DNA of 21,272 bases from an uncultured Bacteroides sp. (GTDB lineage: Bacteria > Bacteroidota > Bacteroidia > Bacteroidales > Bacteroidaceae): contig NZ_CAUCSQ010000065.1 of assembly GCF_958445495.1 (NCBI RefSeq), positions 1 through 21,272 on the forward strand, given 5' to 3'. The notes under the pieces were generated by a model. The model saw nothing but the letters and a program-made list of their open reading frames with translations, was not told the DNA's origin and did not search any database. The number at the start of each line of letters is the position of its first letter. The stretch's first letter is position 1. The translations under genes and the position numbers were made by a program. Positions 1 through 7,397 of this stretch are shown here, in pieces.

Positions 1-300
1 TTTTCTTCCAGTTCCCATTGGAAATCAGGAAAATAATCTACACAACAAACCTCATTGAAAATCTGAATGGGAAAATAAGAAAGTACACTAAATCAAAGCT
101 TTCATTCCCTTCAGATGATGCTGTGAAGAAAATGGGATACCTTTCTCTGATGGAGATTGAGAAAAAATGGACGATGCCGATTACTAATTGGGGATTAATT
201 ATGAATCAATTTATGCTTATTTTTGAAAACAGAATTCAGATATAAGAAAACTTATAACTGAATCCCGTTTACATTTACACAAAATTGTGGACAGTGCCCA
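1..300 (+). mobile_element. IS256-family insertion sequence, right end only
   Basis: The window opens inside an IS256-type element. Visible are the C-terminal end of its transposase, a short non-coding tail, and the terminal sequence TTTACACAAAATTGTGGACA at about 272-291, which is typical of IS256-family inverted-repeat ends. The boundary lies near 298-300, where IS5 transposase coding sequence on the other strand begins, so this element inserted into the IS5 copy. The left end and most of the transposase lie outside the window, so whether it is intact cannot be judged. Confidence 0.8.
3..245 (+). CDS. IS256-family (mutator-type) transposase, C-terminal fragment cut by window edge
   Basis: The frame is open from the first bases of the window. 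It carries the IS256 C-terminal signature: an EIRKIIYTTNLIENLN block, then a FPSDDAVKK block, then KKWTMPITNWG and a final NQF segment. In the family this region follows the last acidic residue of the DDE catalytic site, so the catalytic Asp and Glu lie upstream of the window. The TTG at 18 is not a real start; the reading frame continues leftward. The stop at 243-245 and the family-like tail suggest a natural C-terminus. Confidence 0.85.
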   Translation, partial: FFQFPLEIRKIIYTTNLIENLNGKIRKYTKSKLSFPSDDAVKKMGYLSLMEIEKKWTMPITNWGLIMNQFMLIFENRIQI

Positions 301-1018
301 TTTCCTCTGCCGAATCAAATGTTAATTCATAGTTTCGGCAGAGTTTTCTATAATTGTCAAATCATGAAAAGCTTCTTTCTACAATCCACCTTTTACCTAT
401 TGGTTTAAAGCCTTTTACTTTATCACCACTGGCGATGACTTTAAGAATATATCCAAAAGCATTTTTAATCTTTTCGGCTATTTCTCCCCAATATCCGGCA
501 TCTGCCAATATTAGTTTGATATTACAACAAAGTTCCTTGAGGCATCTTGCCAACAGATAAGCAGCCTTGCTGTCATGTACACAAGCCGTTGTCACCATAA
601 CGGCAAGTAGGAAACCATTTTTATCTACTACCACATGACGTTTAATGCCTTTCACTTTCTTATTGCCGTCAATACGGTTAAGAAAACGGTTATCACCCCA
701 ACGTACACTTTGACTATCCATGATACCTAGGCTAGCTTCTGCTTTTTGCCCCATTTTTATACGTACTTTTTCTCGTAAGTTATTCAATAACAAGTCAAAT
801 TCACCTAAAGAAGACCATTTGCTAAAATAGTAATAAACCAACTCCCAAGGAGCAAAGCCAGAGGGGAGCATACGCCACTGGCAGCCTGTTTTCACTACAT
901 AGAAAATAGCATTCCATATTTCGCGTAAATCATATTTTCGCTTCCGGTCTTGCAAATTCAAGATTTTCTTGATAACTTCCCATTGTGTTTCTTCTAAATC
1001 CGTTGAATAGTGTGGTAA
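299..1018 (-). pseudogene. IS5-family transposase, nonsense mutation and C-terminal truncation
   Basis: The reading frame starts upstream of any usable ATG: LPHYSTDLEETQWEVIKKIL leads into RKRKYDLREIWNAIFYVVKTGCQWRMLP, the usual IS5 N-terminus. A TAG (1021-1019) lies directly before the first codon, so the start codon is damaged or unusual. The DDE core includes the Asp of GIMDSQSVRWG and the DAGYWG block; the catalytic Glu is in WIVERSFS. Just after ERSFS a TGA (364-362) replaces an expected Trp codon. The frame then continues as recognisable C-terminus (FDNYRKLCRNYE, then LTFDSAEEM) until the IS256 junction near 299. The gene is therefore broken twice and should be inactive. Confidence 0.85.
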
Positions 1019-1089
1019 CTAAAAATAAGCATTTTCAAGGAAAGAAGAAACACTCTCTTTAGCTTAAAAGAGAAAATTTAAACAGGCTC
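299..1089 (-). mobile_element. IS5-family insertion sequence, cut by IS256 and degraded
   Basis: Read on the minus strand, the element begins with the end-like sequence GAGCCTGTTTAAATTTTCTC near 1089, typical of IS5-family termini. It runs through the transposase frame and is cut near 299 by the IS256 right end, so its other inverted repeat is not in the window. At its 5' side it has inserted into a TonB-like gene: the last nine codons of that ORF (through 1059) are IS sequence. A TTA next to the tip (1090-1092) could be half of a short target duplication, but the partner is not visible. Confidence 0.75.
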
Positions 1090-1901
1090 TTACTGAATAT
1101 ATCCCTTCTTAGCGTTTTCGCTTCTTTTATCTCCCCGTATGAATCAATATGTACTTTATACACTCCTTTGGCTTTTTGTTGCTCTCCTAACAAACTGGTA
1201 TCATACGTAAGGTTTTGGTAAATATAGTTTTGAGCCGACCATAGTTTCCCGTCTTGAAAACTCGCTTGTTCTTCCCATTCCACAAAGCAATGCTTTAACT
1301 CTTTTTCCGCTATACTATCGGTTATTACTCTATCTTTATATCGCTGTGGTAAAAATGGAACATATACCGTGTAAAGACATTCCATTCGCTTGCCATTGTT
1401 ATCCCGACATGGTAAACAGTGGAGAAGTTCTCGGATAAGCCTAATAACTTCCTTATCAAAATTTTTATGGACTGTCACTAAAATATTAATTGTACGTGGC
1501 AAACCTAATGTATCAAGAGAGAACATGGCTACAGAATATCCAGCTTGGTTCTTTCTCAACAAATGTACCGGGTACTTCATCTGAGAAACAAAATATTCTT
1601 CTAAATTATAATTCCATTTTGCCCATTTGGGGGCTTCTATAGTTGATAAATCTTTAATAGGTTCTCCCGTTATTTTAGCTACACCAAGATTCCAGATGTT
1701 CTCTTTACGCCAAATACTGTCTAAGCGCATTTCCATATTCTTACGCAAAGAAATACTGTCTGTTTTGTTTTCTTGTCCTTTTAAAGTAATGGAAGGATAG
1801 AAGTCAAGTATAAACAATATAAAAAACAGTGATGTTTTTTTTGAAGTAACGGAACGGTAAGAATAAAGCAGCATTAATGATATGAGTAATAAATATTTCA
1901 T
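1059..1901 (-). pseudogene. TonB C-terminal-domain-like protein, 3' end removed by IS5 insertion
   Basis: The start (1901) lies 8 bases after the stop of the upstream TonB-domain lipoprotein gene, implying co-transcription. The N-terminus has hydrophobic stretches at residues 1-16 and about 24-39, suggesting a membrane anchor. Residues about 85-190 resemble a TonB C-terminal fold (YFVSQMKYPVHLL, later FSLDTLGLPRTINILV and VIRLIRELLHCLP). Residues about 220-271 start a second such domain (AKGVYKVHIDSYGEIKEAKT). Native sequence ends near Lys271; the final residues and stop come from the IS5 end. Roughly the last 45 residues of the second domain are therefore missing. It may have been an energy transducer or a TonB-like partner of the preceding gene. 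Domain identity is a pattern match and moderately sure; the disruption is clear. Confidence 0.7.
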
Positions 1902-1909
1902 AATTGCTA

Positions 1910-2764
1910 TTATTTGAGTTCAAAAGCTACTGGAACTGTATATTTCACCTTTACTGCTTTCCCTTTTAGTGTGCCGGGCTTCCATTGAGGAAACATTTTT
2001 ATCAGACGTAGTGCCTCATTATCTAAAGAAGGCTCAACACTTTTCACTATGTTAGGTTCTATTATGTAACCGTTTTCATCTACAATAAACTGAACTATAA
2101 CCCTTCCTTGTATTCCTTCCGTTTGTGCTTTGGTTGGATATTTCATATTATCATTGATGAATTGTAACAATTTATCCACACCACCGGGAAATTCGGGCAT
2201 TTGGTCGATTACATTATAGATTGGTGGGTAAACGGCTTCTTCTTCCGGCGGCAATAAAGTATCATTCAACTGACTATAGGGATATCTTTTGAAAAGTTCA
2301 ACCATATTATCTTGTAATTGAAATTCAGTCATTAAAGTATATTCTTTGCTATATCTTCTTACTGTTAGGAAAAAACGATAACGACCAGGAGTATGCCTGA
2401 ACAATTCTGCATTGTAATAATATTTATTGCCTTGCCATAGTACAATTTCTTCATCAAATACAACAAGCTGCATAGGAACATCCCTCCATATTCCTTTTTC
2501 ATCCTCATAAGTGTAGCTGTAATATCCTCCAAAGCCAATATCAGTACCACTATTATTGTGCAATACGAAAGTGACTTGTTTCTGTTTTGTGGAATAGACT
2601 GGGGATTCAGGGTGTAAAGAAAGTCCCAGTGTATCATTTATTCCAACCGCATTGTTTATAGGAGCTTGTGAAGCCTCTTCTTGTTTAGGCTTATTTGTGC
2701 AGCTAATAACAAATGTGCAAAATGTCAATATACATAACAAAATATCCATTTTCATACGATACAT
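1910..2764 (-). CDS. Lipoprotein with Ig-like domain and C-terminal TonB domain
   Basis: The N-terminus is a lipoprotein signal: a short basic start, a hydrophobic run, and the lipobox VISC with the lipidated Cys at residue 22. Residues about 45-150 look like an immunoglobulin-like beta domain (LSLHPESPVYSTKQKQVTFV, then GRYRFFLTVRR). Residues about 190-284 are a clear TonB C-terminal domain: MPEFPGGVDKLLQFINDNMKYP, then GRVIVQFIVDENGYI, EALRLIKMFPQWKPG and the final strand VPVAFELK. Classical TonB uses a transmembrane helix and a proline-rich linker; neither is seen here. The protein is thus probably anchored by lipid in the periplasm and may not energise receptors in the usual way. A start at Met4 (2755) fits the AAGG upstream better than 2764, which abuts it. 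Confidence 0.85.
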   Translation of the reverse strand: MYRMKMDILLCILTFCTFVISCTNKPKQEEASQAPINNAVGINDTLGLSLHPESPVYSTKQKQVTFVLHNNSGTDIGFGGYYSYTYEDEKGIWRDVPMQLVVFDEEIVLWQGNKYYYNAELFRHTPGRYRFFLTVRRYSKEYTLMTEFQLQDNMVELFKRYPYSQLNDTLLPPEEEAVYPPIYNVIDQMPEFPGGVDKLLQFINDNMKYPTKAQTEGIQGRVIVQFIVDENGYIIEPNIVKSVEPSLDNEALRLIKMFPQWKPGTLKGKAVKVKYTVPVAFELK

Positions 2765-2839
2765 CCTTATTGAGTATATTTATTAAACATTTAATCAGTT
2801 GGCAAAGTAAATTTCATCTTGTTTAGAATGAAAGGTCGC

Positions 2840-2995
2840 TTATGTCATTTCTTCAGGAATGACATCAATAAACTCGTTGCTTTCAACATACTCTTCTACT
2901 GTTTTAACGGAAGACTGATTTGTTATGACTTGACTACTATTACAGCTACATATGCCTAACCAAATCAGTGAAAGCAGAATTAATTTAGGGTTCAT
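2840..2995 (-). CDS. Small predicted lipoprotein, 51 residues
   Basis: This short gene begins ATG AAC CCT AAA (2995) and ends with TAA at 2842-2840. The product starts MNPKLILLSLIWLGICSC, a hydrophobic signal segment ending in a Cys pair that could act as a loose Bacteroides lipobox (Cys18), followed by a Ser/Asn-rich stretch and an acidic tail (VEEYVESNEFIDVIPEEM). It lies 75 bases upstream of the Ig/TonB lipoprotein gene on the same strand, so the three may form one transcript. I do not recognise a family. The signal-like N-terminus plus clean Bacteroides-style codons argue for a real gene, but its small size leaves doubt. Confidence 0.55.
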   Translation of the reverse strand: MNPKLILLSLIWLGICSCNSSQVITNQSSVKTVEEYVESNEFIDVIPEEMT

Positions 2996-3098
2996 GACTA
3001 ATTAGAATTTGTTTAACCGCTATAAATTTATGTAAAGTAATGGTATATAGCAAATAAAGAGAAATCTTTAACTCTTTAAAGCTATATACTTGTTCATT

Positions 3099-3302
3099 CT
3101 ATTTCTGCCACAGAATTACATTCTTAACCCCCTCTTTGGAATATTTTCCTCTTTTTGGTATGTGGCTTACACCCAGCTTTTCTTTGAGCTCTTTGAATTT
3201 CATCCTGAACCATCCGAGTATGGGTATTCCGTTAATGTACAGCCTGAATTTTCCTTTCTCCTGTGGGTTCCTCTCTACGGTTGCCGATTTAAGACGATAC
3301 AA
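3099..3302 (-). CDS. Uncharacterised small protein (cassette copy A)
   Basis: A minus-strand frame of 67 codons with a TTG at 3302 as the only start in reach. Key stretch: RLKSATVE, then GKFRLYINGIPILGWFRMKF, then a basic tail with KEKLGVSHIPKRGKYSKEG. A diverged second copy lies at 5770-5920 with the same order of motifs but a stop and a frameshift. Similarity at protein level between two distant intergenic places suggests a once-translated cassette or a mobile repeat. There is no ATG and no clear ribosome site, so this copy may also be a relic. Function unknown. Confidence 0.35.
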   Translation of the reverse strand: MYRLKSATVERNPQEKGKFRLYINGIPILGWFRMKFKELKEKLGVSHIPKRGKYSKEGVKNVILWQK

Positions 3303-3484
3303 GCCGAAGAAAAATAACGTAATAAAACGCTGTCATCCTGTTCATTAATACTGAAACCGGCTAAATGGGTAGCCAGTTGTTCTTCAATAGCTTCTGTAAA
3401 TCGGATGCAGAAACTTTATGTTACGAGTATTCCGATAACAATCGGAAGAATCTCTGTTCCAACAAATTATCCATTATGGGAATT
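3303..3484. other. Gene-poor spacer with relic-like open stretches
   Basis: No convincing gene. On the minus strand, one frame is open for about 46 codons without an ATG (about 3415 to 3278; contains FTEAIEEQLATHLAGFSINE). Another frame begins MDNLLEQRFFRLLSEYS and stops after 17 codons. These look like decayed coding DNA next to cassette copy A, but I cannot name the source family. Confidence 0.3.
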
Positions 3485-3520
3485 ATAGAAAGAAGTCCTA
3501 CCAATGTGGTAGAACTTCCT
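3485..3520 (-). terminator. Hairpin terminator after the aldo/keto reductase gene
   Basis: GAAGTCCTACC (3492-3502) pairs with GGTAGAACTTC (3508-3518) with one mismatch and a 5-base loop. It sits just past the reductase stop. On the minus strand the stem is followed by TTTCTATAATT, a weak U-tract; on the plus strand by CTTGTTTTAAT. It may act in both directions. Confidence 0.6.
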
Positions 3521-3532
3521 TGTTTTAATAAG

Positions 3533-4534
3533 CTATTTATTCACAAACTGAAAATCATATTCATTGTATCTGTTACCAATATCAGGATATTTCTTTAAAA
3601 GAAGTTCTATATTAGAAATATCTTCCGTTGATAGATTTACATCTACCGCTTTTGCATTTTCCTCTAAATATTTAATCCGTTTAGTTCCCGGAATAGGAAT
3701 TATATTTTCCCCTTGTGCCAATATCCAAGCTAAAGCAAGTTGAGCTGGAGTTATTCCTTTACTTTCTGCTATTTCCGCAATTTCAATAGCCAGTTTTTGA
3801 TTATTTTCCCAATGCTGACCGTTATAACGTGGCAAATGCTTGCGGAAATCATGTTCTCCCAATGCATCTACGTTGATAGTATTTGTTACTAAACCTCTGC
3901 CTAACGGTGAAAATGGAACTAAAGTTACCCCTAATTCTTTTGTCAATGGCAAAATTTCTTTTTCGACATCATGCGTTAATAAAGAATATTCACTTTCAAC
4001 TGCAGATATAGGATGAACCGTACAAGCTCTTTTCAATGATTCGGGAGAACATTCACTTAGTCCCAAATAGCGTACCTTGCCCTCTTTTACCAACTCTGCC
4101 ATAGTTTCAACTGTTTCTTCGATTGGTATTGTGGGGTCAATCCGATGCGCATAATACAAGTCTATAGTTTCGATATTTAATCTTCTCAAACTGTTCTCTA
4201 CAGCTTGTTTTACATATCTTGGAGAAGCATCCACATAACTTTCACCGCCAGCGAACACACTACCCCGGCTATTGCGTAAGCGAAAACCAAATTTTGTTGC
4301 AATAAAAATCTGATTTCTTTTTTCTATTAATGCTTTAGATAGCAATTCCTCATTTGCACCATTTCCATACACATCCGCAGTATCCCAAAAATTAATACCA
4401 AGTTCTAAAGCACGATGCAATGTCTTAATACTTTCTTTTTCATCGGCTACTCCATACGCAGCACTCATTCCCATACAACCCAATCCGATAGCGGAAAGGT
4501 TTACTTCTGTTTTGCCTAATTTTCTGTACTTCAT
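3533..4534 (-). CDS. Aldo/keto reductase (NADPH-dependent oxidoreductase)
   Basis: A full-length 333-residue TIM-barrel aldo/keto reductase. The start MKYRKLGKTEVNLSAIGLGC is standard for the family. The catalytic tetrad can be read directly: Asp51 in FWDTADVYG, Tyr56 in the same block, Lys81 in ATKFG and His130 in YYAHR. The late cofactor region is seen as IIPIPGTKRIKYLEENAKA. It resembles the group often annotated as general stress or yhdN/YakC-type reductases and probably reduces aldehydes or ketones in the cytosol; the substrate cannot be told. It has its own -7 element at 4557-4564. The gene upstream is a frameshifted AraC regulator on the same strand, a usual partner for such reductases. 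Confidence 0.93.
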   Translation of the reverse strand: MKYRKLGKTEVNLSAIGLGCMGMSAAYGVADEKESIKTLHRALELGINFWDTADVYGNGANEELLSKALIEKRNQIFIATKFGFRLRNSRGSVFAGGESYVDASPRYVKQAVENSLRRLNIETIDLYYAHRIDPTIPIEETVETMAELVKEGKVRYLGLSECSPESLKRACTVHPISAVESEYSLLTHDVEKEILPLTKELGVTLVPFSPLGRGLVTNTINVDALGEHDFRKHLPRYNGQHWENNQKLAIEIAEIAESKGITPAQLALAWILAQGENIIPIPGTKRIKYLEENAKAVDVNLSTEDISNIELLLKKYPDIGNRYNEYDFQFVNK

Positions 4535-4556
4535 TATTCATATTCTTTAGTCAGTA

Positions 4557-4564
4557 CAAAATTA
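4557..4564 (-). promoter_or_regulatory. Bacteroidales -7 element for the aldo/keto reductase
   Basis: TAATTTTG on the minus strand matches TAnnTTTG and lies 22 bases before the reductase ATG, between it and the AraC gene. No perfect TTTG is seen at -33. Confidence 0.45.
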
Positions 4565-4602
4565 GGTAATGGAAATATGGCTGATTAACACAATTCAAAG
4601 CA

Positions 4603-5519
4603 TCATTTGCACAAATCAAATAATTGTTGCTCTCTAATTTCGCTTGGCGATTTTCCTATGTGCTTACGATAGAATTTACTGAAATAGGCAATGTTTTCAA
4701 ATCCCAAACAATAAGCAATTTCTGAAATAGAAAGATTACTATGTAATAAATACTGAGTACATTCTTTGATTATCCTTTCCGCAATCATTGTAGAGGTAGT
4801 TTTTCCAGTAGTATCTTTTACCACTTTATTTAAATGATTAACGTGTATAGACAAACGGTTTGCATAATCGGCAGGAGTACGCAAACTCAATACTGAATGC
4901 GGATAATCAACAGGAAATTGTCTATCCAATAATTCTATGAATAATTCGGTAATACGTTGCGAAGCATTCGGATGTGATTCATATTTGTTCGACCCCTGCA
5001 TTTTCAAAGCCGTATGTATCAATAAATGAAGATAACAACGTAAAACATCATATTTGTTTACATAGCCTGACTGGTATTCTTCCTGCATTTTGGCATATAT
5101 ATCCAACACTTTGGTAGTTTGCGTATCATCCAAGAAGAAAACTTTATCTCCCGTTACTTTGAATAATGGACTATTGGCTAAAGAACTGTTTTTTCTTCTG
5201 ACTGTACAAATTGCTCATTAAATATACAAAACATCCCTTTCTGTTCTTCACTGATTGATTCCCAAGCATAAGGAACTAAAGGATTGGAAAATAACATAGC
5301 AGGGCGATTTACTAAAATCCATTTATCCGCATAATATAGTTTTCCCACACCCATAATCAATGTGACTTTATAAAAATCTCTGTAGCTGAATTGTACTGTC
5401 CCGAAATTACATTGCCGGGAGAGAACATTGAAATAGGGTTTCTCCTTAGAGTAAGTTGTACCCAGTTGAGGGTCACAACGCCGGATTCTTTTATAAAATT
5501 GTGGAATACTTTCGGACAT
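4603..5519 (-). pseudogene. AraC-family transcriptional regulator, 1-base frameshift
   Basis: The N-terminal part (from 5519) reads MSESIPQFYKRIRR with YSKEKPYFNV and LLFSNPLVPYAWES, the sensor domain usual for Bacteroides AraC proteins. It stops at 5178 after EEKTVL. The C-terminal part continues in another frame (SPLFKVTGDKVFFLDDTQ onward) and ends with a complete HTH_18 domain (ERIIKECTQYLLHSNLSISE, YCLGFENIAYFSKFYRKHIG). Adding one A to the A6 run (T6 on the plus strand, 5189-5194) restores a single frame of about 305 residues. So this is a recent 1-base loss, a slipping homopolymer, or a sequencing error. If intact it would most likely control the adjacent aldo/keto reductase. Confidence 0.88.
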
Positions 5520-5601
5520 ATTTCAAAAAGAAACTCTTAATTGAAACTCCTTAGATAGATAAAAAGTTCCGATAATATTTTTTCTATAATATAACATATT
5601 G

Positions 5602-5609
5602 CAAAAGTA
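5602..5609 (-). promoter_or_regulatory. -7 element for the AraC (frameshifted) gene
   Basis: TACTTTTG on the minus strand is a full match to TAnnTTTG and lies 82 bases before the ATG at 5519. A weak -33 (TTTA) sits about 22 bases upstream. Confidence 0.5.
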
Positions 5610-5769
5610 AAAAACTCTCTGCATTTCTATGTTAAATATGCCCCTTTTATTTTATCACTCCATAAAAAACGGGACATATATGGTTAAAGGCGAACAAAAC
5701 CCACCCGGCATCTTCGATAGCGGAATCGGCCAGATTTGTCCTCCTCTCCTTTCAGAATACATCCTACAT

Positions 5770-5920
5770 CCTGTTTTTTCCTCTGAACTCCCAAAATTTC
5801 ATCCTGGAACCATTCAAAAATCGGAATCCCGCCGATACATAAACGGAATTTCCTTTTATGCTATGACAGATTATTCTTCACGGTTACTATGAAACCGGCA
5901 CTCTTGAACCGTTCCTTATA
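5770..5920 (-). pseudogene. Decayed second copy of the small cassette (copy B)
   Basis: Read on the minus strand: ERFKSAGFIVTVKNNLS, a TAG stop (5863-5861), then HKRKFRLCIGGIPIFEWF. After that one extra base (G in the plus-strand run near 5806-5807) shifts the frame to RMKFWEFRGKNRM. This follows copy A (3099-3302) motif by motif (RLKSA, TVE, GKFRLYINGIPI, WFRMKF). With a stop and a frameshift it cannot be translated as one protein. Similarity stops after the WFRMKF region. Confidence 0.5.
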
Positions 5921-6037
5921 ACTTCCCCAAATACAGTTGCCCTGAAATTTACAGGCTGGAAGCTAACAGGCTGCCTTATTGTCATATCCCCCGGCAGTAA
6001 CAAACAGATAATTTGATTGCGGTGTGCGGTTCGTTCC

Positions 6038-6125
6038 ACAGATATGGAACGAAAGGATAACAATTGTGGAACGGAAGGGAAACAGATGTGGAACGCAACG
6101 ACAACATCTGTGGAACGAATTAATT
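6038..6125. repeat. 22-bp tandem repeat, four imperfect units
   Basis: Four units in a row start at 6038, 6060, 6082 and 6104, each beginning ACA and carrying TGGAACG at the same place (6045, 6067, 6089, 6111; period exactly 22). The shared pattern is ACAnnTnTGGAACG followed by a less conserved A/G-rich half. The first unit is also half of a palindrome: CGTTCCA (6032-6038) faces TGGAACG (6045-6051). No gene overlaps it convincingly. Confidence 0.8.
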
Positions 6126-6262
6126 CCTGCAATGCAATTGATTAATCATAGAAAGAAGAATGGAACAAGATAACGAAAACGCTCCTTACTTTTAATAAAT
6201 GGCACATCACACTGCGATTCAAAAACCGAATGAATAAAATTTGTTTCCAAGAACAACGGGAT

Positions 6263-6319
6263 ATTCCTGCCTTTCCTTGTCAACACATGATTGCAAGGAA
6301 CCAGCCCATAGGCAGGAAT
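6263..6319. other. Long two-part hairpin in a gene-free region
   Basis: ATTCCTGCCT (6263-6272) pairs perfectly with AGGCAGGAAT (6310-6319). Directly inside, TTCCTTG (6273-6279) pairs with CAAGGAA (6294-6300), and CAA/TTG add three more pairs around a 7-base loop. The only sizeable bulge is the 9 bases at 6301-6309. There is no U-tract on either side, so it is not a standard terminator. It lies about 80 bases past the DUF362 stop. The remaining non-coding DNA from 5893 to 6395 shows nothing else I can name. Confidence 0.6.
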
Positions 6320-6395
6320 CAATCCGTGTGTTCCGTCAGTTTACTATGCTAATCCCTGCCACCTTCCGGCATCGGACATTCCCACTCGGAAATGG

Positions 6396-7385
6396 CTAGT
6401 CGAGCTCGACCAACTCGTATTTCTGGCTTCCCATGCCGAGCTGTTCGGCATATTCCAGCGTATGCATGCCGTGGCGAGAATCAATGCGCTCAATCAAATG
6501 TATCTTGCCATGCTCCTTGGAAGAACGTACCAAATCCGTACAAGCCCGGTCCAATGCAACGGGGTCGAGCGAAGCAAGAATACCTATATCCCCCATTTTC
6601 GGCTCTTCGGGAGACGAGTCGCAGTCACAATCGACAGACAGATTGTTAGCCACATTGATATAAAGGATATTCTCTCCGCAATGGTCGACAATAGCCTTAG
6701 CGGCTTCCGTCATGGATTCCAGGAAATCATCTTGCGGCGGAAGATTGCTCCACACCTCGGCTTGGTTTTTCGATTTTCCGGCAGAATGAATCCATGCTTT
6801 GCCCTTAGAAGAAGCGATACCTATTGAGATATTTTTAATCGCACCGCCGAATCCCCCCATCGCATGCCCCTTGAAATGAGACAATACGACAGTAAAATCA
6901 TAATTCAGGTAATTCTTCCCCACAAAATCCTCTTTCAGATGTTTGCCGCCCTTGACCGGAAGAGCCACTTCGCCGTCGGCATCCATGATATCCACCTTGG
7001 CTATCTTCGTGAAACCGTGCTCCTCAGCCGCTTTCAGATGGCTTTCCGTATCAGCTCTGCCGCCACCGTAAGCCGTATTGCATTCCACAATCGTACCGTT
7101 CACGGTTTGCACCAGATTCCTGATAAGTTCCGGTTGCAGGAAATTATGCCCACCCGGTTCGCCCGTAGAAAGTTTCACAGCCACCCGTCCTTTCGCCTCA
7201 CGTCCCAAAGCCCTATAGATTTTCACAAGATTCTCGGAGGAAATCTCCTTAAACAAATACACTTTCGGAAGAACGACATCCTTACCTTCCTCCCCCGCCG
7301 TACGCCCCTGCGCGAGCACGTAAGCCGTCCCCGCCAATACAGCCAGCAAACATAAAGCCGCACGCATACAATTCATTCGTTTCAT
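6396..7385 (-). CDS. Exported DUF362-domain protein
   Basis: The first 26 residues form a signal peptide (MKRMNCMRAALCLLAVLAG, cleavage likely after VLA before QGR), so the protein should act in the periplasm. The rest follows the DUF362 pattern: VAVKLSTGEPGGHNFLQPEL, then VECNTAYGGGRADTESH, VLSHFKGHAMGGFGGAIKN and LDPVALDRACTDLV. DUF362 proteins are often tied to Fe-S or redox functions, and many carry ferredoxin-like cysteines. Here only an isolated CDCD motif (within SVDCDCDSSPEEP) is seen, so an Fe-S cluster is doubtful. The gene starts 12 bases after the TBDT stop with AGGG just before the ATG, so both are one operon. The exact reaction is unknown. Confidence 0.85.
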   Translation of the reverse strand: MKRMNCMRAALCLLAVLAGTAYVLAQGRTAGEEGKDVVLPKVYLFKEISSENLVKIYRALGREAKGRVAVKLSTGEPGGHNFLQPELIRNLVQTVNGTIVECNTAYGGGRADTESHLKAAEEHGFTKIAKVDIMDADGEVALPVKGGKHLKEDFVGKNYLNYDFTVVLSHFKGHAMGGFGGAIKNISIGIASSKGKAWIHSAGKSKNQAEVWSNLPPQDDFLESMTEAAKAIVDHCGENILYINVANNLSVDCDCDSSPEEPKMGDIGILASLDPVALDRACTDLVRSSKEHGKIHLIERIDSRHGMHTLEYAEQLGMGSQKYELVELD

Positions 7386-7397
7386 ACCCTGTTGATT

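Noticed and set aside
305..349. 10-bp perfect inverted repeat (CTCTGCCGAA / TTCGGCAGAG) followed by TTTTCT, looking like a plus-strand terminator of the IS256 transposase.
   Set aside because: It lies inside the C-terminal coding frame of the IS5 transposase on the minus strand (RKLCRN to DSAEE), so the pairing is probably a chance result of codon sequence.
6038..6125. Regular repeats that could suggest a CRISPR array.
   Set aside because: Units abut without unique spacers, the cores are only 7-9 bases well kept, and no cas genes are near.
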